Source: Agelas oroides
Taxonomy: Eukaryota; Porifera; Demospongiae; Agelasida; Agelasidae
Direction: 5' to 3'
Length of the DNA stretch: 64,000 nt
NCBI GenBank assembly: GCA_949130485.1
Contig: OX422183.1
Coordinates: 15,125,812-15,189,811 of the forward strand
Numbering within the stretch: the stretch's first letter is position 1; the number at the start of each line of letters is the position of its first letter. A model generated the notes under the pieces. That model searched no databases and was not told the DNA's origin. It worked only from the letters and a program-made list of their open reading frames with translations. This document shows, one piece after another, positions 12,084-41,900 of the stretch. The position numbers and the translations under genes are program-made.

Positions 12084-12195
12084 CTGTACCTCGACCGCTT
12101 GTTTCTGGAAAAGGGTAGGGTATAAGGTTGGGCAGGGATTTGTTTCCAGAAACGCCAGCAGAAACATGCGTGGGCGTGTACAGGGCGAGGTACAG
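12084..12195. repeat. Short inverted repeat (CTGTACCTCG / CGAGGTACAG)
   Basis: Ten-base perfect ends about 110 bp apart, with partial pairing further in (GTTTCTGGAAA and TTTCCAGAAAC). Probably a small MITE beside the larger foldback element. Confidence 0.5.
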
Positions 12196-12244
12196 TTACT
12201 ACCTAGGATTAGTTGCTGGAACGAGGCTACAGTAACATTGCGAT

Positions 12245-13759
12245 TAGCCTCGTACCCCAGCTCTTGGTAGGCGGGGAGCCTGGTATCCACTGTTCGCGCA
12301 TGCGCTTAATTATGACCTTTGGTCCGTTCCGTGTTTTAGGGTAGAGTTCCGGTCCGTTCCGGTCCGTTCCGTTCCGGGAAATAGGGACGGCCTGATTTAC
12401 ATATAATTTACTAGTATAGTAGCGCATATAGCGTGCAGCGAAGAGCGAAACAACTATACTACAACTAGCGCTACACCGCCCTGACTTGTTATAAGTTGTT
12501 GCTAACTAACAGCCTATGACAAACGGCAACACTTCGTATCACACAGACTTACCAGGCAGTAGTCGTATAAACACGTCTTTCCCCTAGCAAACGTCCAAAC
12601 TGGAAGCTACCTGTACTTTCTTGAGACTCATATCAGAAGTACCTAGCCGTCAGAGGGAGCTGAGGGCGCAGGAGAACGACCGACCGAAAGACTTCCATCG
12701 TTGGTCAGAAAATTTGCGGACGATGTAGCGGTAAGTATACGCATAGATTGTAAACCTACGGAGGTTTACAATCTATGGTAGGGTATCCAACCTGAAATAT
12801 GAAAGTGTGCGCATTGATTCCAAAACAGTGGTTTTTATAAGAGCTAACCCAGGTAAGAAAGCAGTGGCGTAGCCAGAGTTCAGCGATTACCGGGGCACTT
12901 GGTGGGCGTGGCCACGTGCTATCACAAGGTGAACTTTGACCCCGGCTTTGAGACAGCGTACTGTAGCTCGCACCTGGGGCTCATATTTGTTGCTGAAGTT
13001 GACGGGCAAAGAAGCTAAAAATCGTAGATAAGCGGCATTGGCAGCTTTATTCTACATGACATAATTCTATATACAGCAATGCTGTTGCGGTTCAGGTAAG
13101 TTGACCTCGCATGATTTACCAGGGCACTCAGAAATTCACCAGGGCCTGGGCCCGTATGGGCCCGGGTGTAGCTACGCCACTGTAAGAAAGAAACCACAGA
13201 AGAATCGGGTTCGAATGTCAATTTTATTCGGAAACAGTGCACTTTTCCGGAAGTGGTAAGTCCCGCAAAATGGTGCGTGACCAATATCAAGCCATAGGCC
13301 TAGTTATCTCCCAAAAAACTTACCCTCACAGACCTAACGTATAACTCACTGCCATGTTTAAAGTAGCCTCGCTGGCAGTGGTCAGTGGTCTAGGAACGAA
13401 ACAATTTTACCGGTTACGGCGAACTTAAATTTTTGGTCACGTGCCATTTTTCGGAATTTACCACTTCTGGAAAAGTGCACCGATCCCCAAAGAAATGATA
13501 TGCGAACCCAATCCGTCTGTGGTTTCTTTCTTACCTGGGTTGGCTCTTACGAAAACCACTGTTTTGGAACCAATGCGCACACTTTTGTATTTCAGGTTGG
13601 ACACCCTATCTATGGTATACGTTATGAGGTCACGGTTTTACGGATATAACACGATAGTTTCCGATTTCCCAAGATTTCTGGGAAATTAAGCGCATGCGCA
13701 AACAGTGGATACCAGGCTCTCTCTTTCCCCCGCCCACCGAGAGCCTGGGTACGAGGCTA
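12245..13759. mobile_element. Foldback (MULE-like) element with 9-bp target duplication
   Basis: The ends read TAGCCTCGTACCC and GGGTACGAGGCTA, and CATTGCGAT flanks both sides directly (12236-12244 and 13760-13768). The arms pair over hundreds of bases: CGCATGCGC near 12297 with its mate near 13690, the CTATGGTAGGGTATCCAACC segment near 12773 with its mate near 13600, and the GTGCACTTTTCCGGAAGTGG segment near 13237 with its mate near 13460. No transposase was seen. Long inverted ends with a 9-bp duplication are typical of Mutator-like elements; superfamily is inferred. A hAT-type MITE later inserted into the left arm. Confidence 0.88.
12862..13182. mobile_element. hAT-type MITE nested in the foldback element
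   Basis: 321 bp with ends CAGTGGCGTAGC and GCTACGCCACTG, flanked on both sides by TAAGAAAG (12854-12861 and 13183-13190). An 8-bp duplication is diagnostic of hAT. The opposite arm of the host element, near 13530, shows the empty site, so the order of insertion is certain. Confidence 0.93.
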
Positions 13760-14265
13760 CATTGCGATACGCTCGAAGTTCGGTTTGAAACGGTTACGTC
13801 ATCTTTTAAAACACCCTTCCCGCTGGCGTTGATCGCTGTTGTACTTTGACCTCGACTGCTGACTTTTGCTTGCTTTGGCAACGCACCCAGCCAACTTTTC
13901 TACAGCTCTTCCTAAGGTATTCAATAGAGATTACAAGTGTGCCAATGCATCAGAACTCATAAGTTGACAGAAAAACTCAGCAGGAGTCCATGTGGGTTGC
14001 GGCCTACTCTGGTACATGTACCTACTGAATTTCTTTAGTGGAGGGCAATTTCACAAATTCTGCACCAGCCATTCCTTCAGTTCCTTCAGTTCCTTCAGTT
14101 TCAAGTCCATTGCTTTAGTTTTTAGTACCTTTGAATACTAGATACTACAATGCAAATGAAAAGCAGAGTTCTCTTGCAGATAAAGAAAATTTACTGAACT
14201 GAATAGCTAGTTGCACTCCAGTTCAGTGAGCCGTACATGTACATGCAGGTATATGGCTCACTTAA
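13760..14265. other. 3' flank of the GABA-B-like gene, repeat-bearing
   Basis: After the foldback element comes single-copy sequence with a short TTCCTTCAG tandem near 14071-14100, then a partial copy (14099-14206) of the tail-flanking repeat just downstream of the distal terminal exon. No polyadenylation signal was assigned. Confidence 0.4.
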
Positions 14266-31956
<17,691 letters not shown>

Positions 31957-33356
31957 TTTGGCCAAATAAATCGGTCTCCAGACTTCAAACAACTTACACC
32001 AGGCTCATATAGCGGGCGAACTCTACTACGGAAACCGATTCATAGCTGAGGGGTTAAACTTTAAAGTAAGGGCGGTGCCAAAGTGATGATGTAGGCCTTG
32101 GGCTGTGATGATGTAATTCGGCCAATTAAGACCTTCAGCTGAAGTGTAGGAGTTTCATAGTTGCAAACTTGCAAAGGTAGTGGAGCTTTTTTTTTCTTGT
32201 AAGTTAGCTAGGAGAGTAGTGCCTAAATTTTGGGAATTGATCACTCAGTGCCCATTTCATTCAAGTGGGAAGAAAATATTATCTGGAGTCCTGTCAGAGT
32301 GATGTGCATGCAATCCAGGAAATGACATCACAGTTATAATAATCATTGTTGCAGTGCTGAAGTGCAGCAATGTACTGAGTCAAATGTCAAACCTGTGTTT
32401 ATCACTGCCCAATTACAATTCATCTCTGCTCATTTGGGCATGCAGTGATACCCCCATATTTTAGGCACTGTAGGTGACACTGTGAGTGTTAAGAAATTGC
32501 TGAATTTCTGAGAATTAGCGTTTACTAGCTGCAGGTAAGTAGTTACAATGAGATAATCTCTCCTAGTTTATGGGCTTGGTCCAATGACTCAATTTGGTTA
32601 GCTACTTACTTGTATGCATCATTAAACACGGTGGAGTCCCACTACCTGCTTTTGGTTCCAAACAGATTAAGAACTTGAGTTGGCTTCATGGAAGATGGCT
32701 TCATGGAAGAATACTTTGCTAATGAAATTGTCCAATCCTGTGGAAAAGGGTATGAAACTGCAGAGGTAACCAAAATGAGTCTTGTAACTTCACACTGGAA
32801 ATAAAGAGATTTAGGCGAATAGAGGTCAGTGAGGGCTGGTGGTTGTCTGGTTGTCATAGCTCAGTGAGTAGAGCACTGGCTGCACATTCCTAGACCTTTC
32901 CACTGTCCAGGTTTTGATAGTGTAGCCTCATTCCTCAGCACTTACTACTACCCTTCCATTTCCTACAATTGCTCACCATTTCTACCACTCCTCAGCTAAG
33001 TGTTCAGACTGTTCTGATGTGCATATGATTGTAGCATGTTTTCTATAGGTTGGCATACACATAAAATGGCAGGTTTTAGTAATATTGTAATTAGCTATAG
33101 CAAGTCTAAACCACACAGTAAGATGTTCTTGCCGATCATGACTTCAAAGTTCAGTGTTACATTTTTATCTATCGTACTTGCATTGTTGACTCTAACAAGA
33201 TTTGCTTCTAGCCACAAGGCCAAGATGTTTACTTTTTATTTATGTTGGGAATCAACAGGAGATACCGAGCACCACTATCTTTCACTGGCTTCTTGATGAA
33301 TGAGGCTTCATTCACTAAGTGGGTGTACCAGGACACTATAATGATTACACACACAC
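31957..33356. other. Upstream region of the GABA-B-like gene; intergenic
   Basis: The promoter of the receptor should lie just right of 31956, but no clear core element was seen. A tRNA-like SINE head lies at about 32849-32935. A block at 32955-33013 is shared with 33654-33713. No gene recognised. Confidence 0.4.
32849..32935 (+). repeat. tRNA-derived SINE head
   Basis: GTCATAGCTCAGTGAGTAGAG resembles a tRNA D-arm/A-box, followed after about 45 bases by CCAGGTTTTGATAG, a decayed B-box. The same GTCATRGCTCAGTG start occurs on the minus strand at 42838-42925. It does not fold as a whole tRNA. Confidence 0.55.
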
Positions 33357-33699
33357 TCATTGGATGATATAATCATGCATGTGGATGCAAGTGTTTAAAA
33401 ATGGTGGTGAGAATGCTGCAAGTTAGAGACTGCAGCCTACTGAGTTATGTGATACACAAGGAAGCAGTATACTTGACCCTTACTGACATTCCAGATCGAT
33501 TTTGTAACGGCTAGCATATTGAGTTCCTGCATGCTTGTGTGTAACTTTAGTAATATTAATATTTCCTGTTTACAATTGCCGGTGACAATCTACTGCCCAA
33601 ATTGGTGACATGGTATACTCCCCAACATTCCATACTACTCTTCAGAGTTTCCTATACCCCTCAGTATTTCCTACCATTGCTCACCATTTTTACCACTCC

Positions 33700-33790
33700 T
33701 CAGCTAAGTGTTGAGATCATGGCCTGGGAATTGAACGCAGGACCTTCGATTACTTGTCGGATCCTCTTACCACGGAGCCACTGGACCCAC
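33700..33790 (-). repeat. tRNA-derived SINE head
   Basis: On the minus strand, TGGCTCCGTGGTAAGAGG (A-box-like) is followed by TGCGTTCAATTCCCAGG (B-box-like). No acceptor-stem pairing was seen. Contiguous with the block shared with 32955-33013. Confidence 0.6.
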
Positions 33791-34620
33791 CGCAGAAAGT
33801 GGAAGCAAGTCTGCTTATAACAGCCCTGCTAGAGGCCGCAGCCAACTCCAGCTGTCCTTCTCTCTCTCTCTCTCCGTTAGATAGTTAAACTAGCTTAATT
33901 TTGAATGGAGATCCCTGGTGGATTACTTTTGACCATATAGCTAGATCATGTCAGACGAAGTAGTTATGAACTCAAATATTTTAGCTACAACATAATCATA
34001 AATCAACAATTTAGTGGCTAACTGTGCTCCTATTTAATCCTGCCTCACTTTACTACTGCTTGAAAATTGTGTTTATAAATGCTACCATTGTTTGTGAAAG
34101 TGTATATTGCCAGTAACAATGACGGGATAGATGCGTAAGTAAGGATGTAAATTGTTGTGCATGGATGTTTTGGCCACAGGTCATCAGAAATTAGACAATA
34201 AAAATTAATGGAAGCATACATTACGAAATTGTGTACTTGACCCACAACAAGTGTTTCCTTACATGCATGTAGCTATCTACATGTAGCATGTCACCTTATT
34301 TGCAAAAAAAGGTAAGGTGTGCTTGTGACAGGAAAGATTAATCAAGTTACAACTTCTGACAGTGTCCTTGATGTTAACTCAGTGTGTTCTATATCCTCAG
34401 TCCTATTGCTGTTCTCAGGCCTTCTAGTATACTTTGTTTGTTACTAATTAATTACCTGGGTTGCACTGTATGCTATAGACCCTTCTCTTTGTTAGATCAT
34501 TTTGGTAGCTCAGGACTATAACTACTTGGATTGCACATGATGCAGTGCATGTTTCAAAATTGTATGTAATCTGCAATCACGTGATTGCATAATTATAAAG
34601 ATCTTGTTTCACCCACCTGC

Positions 34621-35250
34621 TAATGGTCAGTGGTATCCGGGTCACCATTACCAATGCAGTGACAGGGAATGTCGCGAACTTCACCTGCAATGCATCTACG
34701 TAACATTGTAAGCTCTACTGTACAGACATACCAACTCTGGGTTGGAGGTAAGTAGTTAAAACTAAATTCTGACAGCAAGGTAGTAGCTACTTGGATACTA
34801 TTAAGGTCAGCATTAGAATTTTTGATAATAGAGGTAGAAAGGATGTACAGCTAGTTGGAATATGCAACATCTTCATTTCTGTACACGTGCATGGGACAGC
34901 TCTGTCCATCGTAGCTTTGTTCTTATGGCAATCAATTTCTAAGCATTAAGAAAATTTGTTCTACCATTTACAGGAGTGCCAACTTTCAATAGCTCTATAC
35001 TCACTGAGAGTGACGATAATGTGACAATAACATGGGTCTTCAATGAGAACGGGGTGCCATTTCTTTCATCTAATGTCAGCACCAATTGTGAGACTAGTAC
35101 AGGAATATGGTCTGTCTATTCTTCCATGACGGGCACCCAAGTGATCAAATTCACACAGAGGCCACCACCAGATACCATGTGCACAGTCACTGTACATGTA
35201 GCCAGCCTGGGCAGTATTGATCGGCAATACTTCTTCACGGTCTCAGACAG
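34621..35250 (+). pseudogene. Broken copy of two Ig-type exons
   Basis: 34621-34747 matches the 3' part of exon 50187-50465, but the first 150 or so bases of that exon are missing and a small insertion next to the splice-distal Cys/Asn region breaks the frame. 34974-35250 matches exon 50699-50977 closely (VPTFNSSxLTESDDNVTITW) and still reads, with a few substitutions and one residue lost in the ANLLGSI segment. There is no signal exon or tail. Confidence 0.8.
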
Positions 35251-35301
35251 TAAGTGCAAAAGCACCACACCACTCAGGCAAAAATGCATGTAGCAGGAGA
35301 A

Positions 35302-35451
35302 GCAGTAGAAAGGATATCACTCACAACATAGTAAGTCCCTTTGATCAGCCCTTCTCTCTGCATGCCTGGTCCAGCAATGTTCGTCATGATCGGTCGCATA
35401 TGCCATGAATCCCCATACAGGGCGATACCTCACTGACACTGGGCTTTGGGC
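35302..35451 (-). pseudogene. Broken copy of the ITIH-type terminal exon
   Basis: About 150 bp matching 35965-36130 within the last exon of the neighbouring gene (the CW...N.G.GLI.GTYHDYVV segment), with a small deletion. It has no splice site of its own and adjoins the Ig pseudoexon directly. Confidence 0.8.
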
Positions 35452-35938
35452 AAGTATAGTACATTGCTGTTGTCATGGTAATTATAACATATTTGCTTTA
35501 ATTTAGAGCCGGCAATAGCACTTTTAAAGCTAAACAGGGTATATTATTATGTGTTGATGTTTATAAAGCAAAATTCCATGCATTTGTGTTAATGCACAAC
35601 CTAATTTGCTGAAGTCTATTGGTTGGGATGCAAAGCTTTGCTCCAGTTGGTGCATGGGAAATTTATGGCCTATAAATGCAACAACAGAGACTGTACAAGG
35701 TGAACATTTGAAAAACACTCAAAGTGAAAATCTTGTCAAAGTTCATCTGGCATAAACACAATTTACAAGATGTTTGTGATTGTTAGCTGATTGTGCTGCA
35801 CAATAGTATACATAAACATGATAGCATCTATGTACAAAGCTGATTAGCTATGATAAAAGTGTCCCTCATTCCTAAAATTATAATGCAGCTAAAAAAAACT
35901 GTTCAGGTGCAAGCTTAGTTGTTTTGTATCATCGACAC

Positions 35939-38900
35939 TTATATACTTGGCTTGAACTTGAAATCAGTAGAAAGGATATCGCTCACAACGTAGTCGTGGT
36001 AAGTCCCCTTGATCAGGCCTTCTCCCTGCATGCCTGTGTTTATGGTGGTCCAGCAACGTTCGTCACGACCGGTTGCATATTTCATGAATCCCCATACAGG
36101 TCGATACCTCACTGGCACTGGGCTCTTGTCAGGGAGGACTAAGATCCTTTCAGACTCATCAATTTTTATATCACTGTGGTAGAACTGGCCTGCATAATTA
36201 TGGGTATGCAGAGATGATTGACCTACAATATTTACACAATAATTATAGCTAGCTACCATGCAAGCATTTGTGATGCAGAAAGAATGCTTCGATGATGATT
36301 AGTTACAGATGTCAATAGTGCCAAGCACTAACAGTTTGCATGATCTTTGATTACAAATTTTTAGTAAGTAAGGATAGTATGCTTACCAATTAGACCATGA
36401 GAATCATCATCAAGCTCTCCAATACTGTCCCAAAACATTTCAAGATGCTTTCGAGTAAATCTAACCGTAAAATCAACCCCTGTATCTTCCAGACTGACCC
36501 TCACACTTGGGTTACCAGTATGCTTTGGAGAATAAGATATGCTCGGTCCATTGCTCTGGATGTAGACCCCTTGCACAGTTTTCGCATCCAAAGTAAGGAT
36601 TTCATTTCCAATAATGAGTATCTCTTTGCTGGTGCCATTGAATATGAGTTTGGTAATATCGGATGAGCTGTTCCACAGTACGATCCCAAGTGCTCCTATA
36701 AAAGTGGCATTCCTCTCGACATAACTGAATGTAAACAAAGCATTCATGTAGAATTTTTTATTGCTGATGAGATTGAAGACTAAGCCAGGCTCTCCTTGCA
36801 CAGTGTAGCAGAGCATGTGGTTGTCTGGAAGTACAATGCTAAAGTGAGGATCTCCTCCCATGTAAGCACTGCCATTATGAGAGTGAGATGTTCCCTCTGT
36901 GGGAGATAAAATGTTGCAAGTAAGATTACTGAAACATGTGAAGGCACTGAGAATTAAAAAAGCAATACTAACAAAAAGCTAGATCTTTCTGGTATGTACT
37001 ATACTTGTGACTTTGATACTTTGTAGAATATGTTTAACATAGTATACATGCAGTCATATGTACAGGTAACATAAGATCAACATATACATGGGCAGTTAGA
37101 TGTAAAAGCCTTACGAATGCTACAAGCTAGGAATATCTATTATTGTTCAACATCAAAGGCAACCAAAAGATTATGAACTGAATTACAAAACTAACGTTTG
37201 TTGCATTCACAATTGTTTGTGCAGTGTGCAGCAGGACAAACTGCATAGTAAATAGGAGGAGAAGAAGTCACAGCATTAAATGGTATGCAGAAATATACAT
37301 GTGTAGAGAAATTATTGACAACATGACAGCTATAACTATGTGAATAGTCAGTCAGCTAGGATATAATCTATGCTCAGAACAATGATGCAGAACTGTATTT
37401 CAACTTATAACATGTACGCATGGACTTGTTGCTCAACTACCCAGTGCATGTCTGCCGATATGCATGCAATAGGAGAGAAGGGCTAAGGCAGTGTCCTCCC
37501 TGAATTCACAGAGTAGCACAGACTTAGGGGACTATACAATGTGTAATCCAAACTGTGTATGTTGTGAATCAACCACTACCATCACCTCCAGCACAACATG
37601 CACTGGTAATGGAGGTGGTTGTAGTGGAGGTGGTACGTACAAACATTGTTTTCGATGGAAACCATTATTTGATTTACGACAACAGCTATGGCTTGGGCAG
37701 CAGCAAGGGCTTGGGCAGAGGCACTGGCAGAGGCAGAAGCACTTGCTTCAGCAGAGGCAATAGCAACAGCAATGGCTTGGGCAGCAGCAAGCGCTTGGGC
37801 AGAGGCATTGGCAGAGGCAGTAGCACTGGCTTGAGCAGATGCAGCAGCAGTCGCACTTGCTTGGGCAGAGGCAGAGGCAGAGGCAGTAGCTTCAGCTGAG
37901 GATTCCGCTGAAGCTTCTGCTGAAGCTGCTGCTTCAGCAGAAGACATAGCCGAAGCACTGGCTTCAGCAGCTGCTTGAGCAGTAGCACTGGCAGCAGCAA
38001 CAGCAGCAGCAGAAGCAATGGCAACATCACTAGTTCCACCATCAGTAATCTTCACAGTTGTATTGACTGGATGAAACTGGACATCCACACCTACTGCATC
38101 TACAAGATTCAGCTTTACTCTGAATTCTTCACGCACTTCTGTAACATTGTCATCTACTATTGTAATTTCCTTGCATAGTGTTTGTCCCATACTTCCCTCA
38201 TAAAATGTCAGAACTGCATCTTCCGGTGAGGGTTCATAATCCATTGGAGCTGCGTAAGAATGAGAAGTGCACAAGTACTTGCATGCACAAACATTGTTTT
38301 CTTTATGAAAGTTTGTTAGCAGCAAGAAACACACAGAATTGATAAGATTGCTGACAGCCATAATAGCAAGGACAATCCCCAGAAAAAAAACAGAAAAGCC
38401 AACCACTGTAGGCTAACATAGCTAACAGTTGAGCAGGTACAACAGAGCATGCAAGTAAAACATTTACATGCAGTTTACAAAAATAAACAAAAATTACACA
38501 CACACACATGCATGCCCACACACACACACATGCACATTGCACAAACTCCAACACACCGCCGGTCACAACTGGACAGGCTAGCTGACTGTAATACAACCAT
38601 AAATAATATAGGTTTGCAGCCTTTAACAGTGAGGATGTATTTACTACATAAAATGGAACTAGTATGGGGCTTCCTCAGGTTTAGCCCCAGTTAAGTAACT
38701 TACTAATTGCAGTAATGCTCTCAGTGATGAAGCTGAAGGAAACCCTGTCTGGTGGTGTCAGCTGACCGCCCACAATCTCAGCACAGACGATCACACACCT
38801 GTCATCTTCATTTACTTTATAGTGCAACTGCTGAAAGCCAATTATGACTGTGATAGGATAGACCGGGCATGCAATTGCATCAGTGATGTAAAACGGTAAT

Positions 38901-41900
38901 TCCACAAATTACAGCCCAAGTACAATATCTCTGAAGCACAGCAAAATTAGTAGGACGTTATAAATCTATAACATGAATAATCTCTGAATGTATAGCACAA
39001 GTACTCTAAGAACAAATACACCTTACCATCATCATCAAGTATGGAGATAACAATCGTGTTCTTTCCAGTTACAAAGGAAGCTGATAGTTCTGGTTGTGTG
39101 GAGGCAAAAAGCACAATGTTTTCTGTGCCCTCCAAAGTAACATCATCCAGAACAGTAATTTGAACATTCTCAATTGCACCGTTTGCTGTTCCATTGGCAA
39201 AAGAAAGCGTCAGCGAATTGGACTCTGAACTCAAAGTGTAGTCATTGTCAGCTAGAAGAGAAAAAAGAAATTAGCTGTTAGGCATATATATGTTATACAC
39301 CAGACCATGCAATCTTTCTACCTGTAGCAGTGCCACCCAATACACTGACAAACACAGCAACATCATTTTGAAGGACAGAGGTGACTGGATCAAGAGTTAC
39401 TTGAATGGGTACATTGATTACACCAGGTTGACGTTCATCAGCTTGATTAGGTGGTGATAGTATCTGGAATTGTATTGCTGCAGTGAGAAAAGACAGTTGT
39501 ATGCTGGAAATGTGGGCGTGTAAATGCTGCAGTATTGCTGTAGCTAGCCCTTTTCTTAATATAAATGTTTTGTAAGGCTGGTAAAACAGCATACAAAAGT
39601 AACAATAAGAACTACTGTATATATACTCAGTGTAAGTCAGATACCAGTACCAGATATTACCTTGCCATGCCAAATGAATTTTTATGGGGATTGTGAGTCT
39701 TATACATTTGAAGTAAGATTGTGAAATAGTCATGTGAGAAATGGGAGTCCATCATCAAACATATGCATGCTGAGGTTTGATATCATATGCTTGGAGACAA
39801 TATTATACACGTACTAGTTTCAAGCAGTACGTATATCAGTTGAGACAATGCATTCCTCTTGTCATACAAGTATGTTATGTGCTAAATTTATCATTTAGCA
39901 GCTAAAATCCAGGTACAAGCAGCAGTCATTTCTCTCCATAGTTGCTCAAGCTCTGGTTCTGGGGCTTACGGTAGTTATGTGTGGTTGGTAAGGGCATGGT
40001 GCTGAAGTGTTTGGGTGGGGTTCGGGTTTGGTTTTAGAAATTGTAAGGGCATGGTGCTGAAGTGTTTGGGCGGGGTTCGGGTTTGGTTTTGGAAACTGTA
40101 AGGGTGTGGTGCTGAAGTGTTTGGGTTAGGGTTAGGGTAGGGTTATATAGGGTTAGGGGTCAGAGTTGTTGAATGTAAGAATATAAAGGTAGCCAAAGAC
40201 AGGTTAACGAGTGGATGGGGCCTATGAGCCTTATAAAGATTTGGGGGTATACTTTAGTGGTGTAGAAACCGCAGCGGCCGTAGCGGCTTTGGCCGCTACA
40301 CTTTTTAGCCCTTGAATTAATCCTGCTATCTGCTATCACTTACTATAGCTCAGCTGCATGCAGTAGTCTCTTATATGGAATCACTTGCGTGTACATGCAT
40401 TTCCGCTTAAAGTACACTTAGTACAAGGCTAATGCACTTCGGTCAAATAAGCATTGACCACTATTGCAAGCGACGAAAAGCTGGGCAATCTCCAGAGAAC
40501 GACGACGAATTTAAAATCATACCGTTTCCCACTTAAATTGATAATACCTGTAGATATGTGAGAGCGAGAATTATACACCGTTGAAAAAAGGCAGTCTAGA
40601 GGTGCGCACTTTGAAAAATTCGACGACGCCCTATAATCATACCGTTTCCCACTTAAATTGATAATACCTATAGATATGTGAGAACGAGAATTATACACCG
40701 TCGAAAAAAGGCTTTATTTTGCAGTCTAAAGGTACGTACTTTTGAAAAATCGACGCCGCGCGTAGCGCGGCGAAATCATTGTATAAAAACTTCCGCCGCG
40801 CTTCGTGTGGAACAACATTGCCTCTGCACTTGCGATTTGCTTCCTACGCCTATGTACTTCAAATATATTTTGATCACCTCAGTTGCATTTAAAGTATTTC
40901 CCTTCAGAAAGCCTATAAATCAGCATTTCTGGTGAGGTTTGTTGTAATTTCTTTGATCTTACACTCTCCCCTGGAGGAGCTCCTTCAGGGCCGTAGCCAT
41001 CGGGTTTGGGGTGGTCAAGTGACAATACGCGTGCGAAAGCACGCAATGGGGGTGTGGGAGTACGCCCCAGAAAATTTTGTGGACGTCAGTCTCTGAGATT
41101 GCTTCTGAGACCAATTTTGATCCAAAACGATGCTTCCTGGCGGCTAGACGACAGACGTCCACATGCATGGATAATTTACCTTTCCTGCCATTGCGCCATA
41201 TATACAGTACCGTGGGTTTGGCTTCCGAATCGTTCACTAATCTCGCAAGGTACACTCTTTGCAGATGAGGCTTGCAAGACTAATCGTTCGCTTGAAGAAC
41301 GGAAAGTTGTTGGGAGGAAGACTCAGACTGAGAGATTCTTTCGCATTTTTGTAGCCATCTCGCAAGTTTCAACATGACCCATGATGAGTGTTACATCTGG
41401 TTAGCCCGGTTTCAATCGGACCACTTTATTCCCGCTTGTTTGACTTCGCAAAGTTATACCCTATCGCTCATCGGACGCAGCGGGACGCCGCGAGTTACGG
41501 GAACACCATGGACACGCACACAGAGCGCGCGCTGGCTGGTGACACGCCACATCGTAATGTAAATGTGAGTGAGCCTCACAACCTGCAGCAAACTCTGAGT
41601 GAGCCTCACAGAGAACACCAAGTAGCTCCAGCCCAACTTTAGCCCTAGCTCAGCCTTACAGAACCGACTATACCCCAGGCGAACCGTTGCTATAGCTCTG
41701 TATACTATCTATGGCTATAGCAAAGCACACGCCATAACTAGCGTAAGCATGCCATCACTAGGATAGGTACGCCGTTACTAAGAGAAGCACGCTCCCATTT
41801 AAAGCCCGTTGCATGACCGCGTCTCACACACAAGTAGAAAAAGTCGCCACCGTGAGTACAGACCTGAATGTCCAGCGCTGCAGAAGTATAAGACGCAATC

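Larger units (their letters stand above)
33357..35451. repeat. Decayed segmental duplicate (chimeric)
   Basis: Consecutive parts match, with deletions, consecutive parts of 43.48-51.0 kb: 33357-33620 with 43484-43705, 33960-34250 with 44990-45290, 34255-34345 with about 46345-46440, and 34390-35260 with about 49930-50990. The final piece, 35302-35451, instead matches 35965-36130 of the ITIH-type gene. About 2 kb here therefore represents about 7.5 kb there. Confidence 0.85.

Noticed and set aside
37555-37899. Plus-strand Gly/Ser/Arg-rich protein and minus-strand poly-Leu/Pro protein
   Set aside because: Other-frame readings of the Ala/Ser low-complexity block; only the minus frame continuing from the Calx-beta domain has context.
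40120-40160. True telomere or chromosome end
   Set aside because: Only a few TTAGGG units, flanked on both sides by ordinary sequence and genes.
41006-41642. Several overlapping frames in a GC-richer stretch
   Set aside because: Frames overlap on both strands, none shows a domain, and the region sits inside the first intron of the Calx-beta/ITIH gene.
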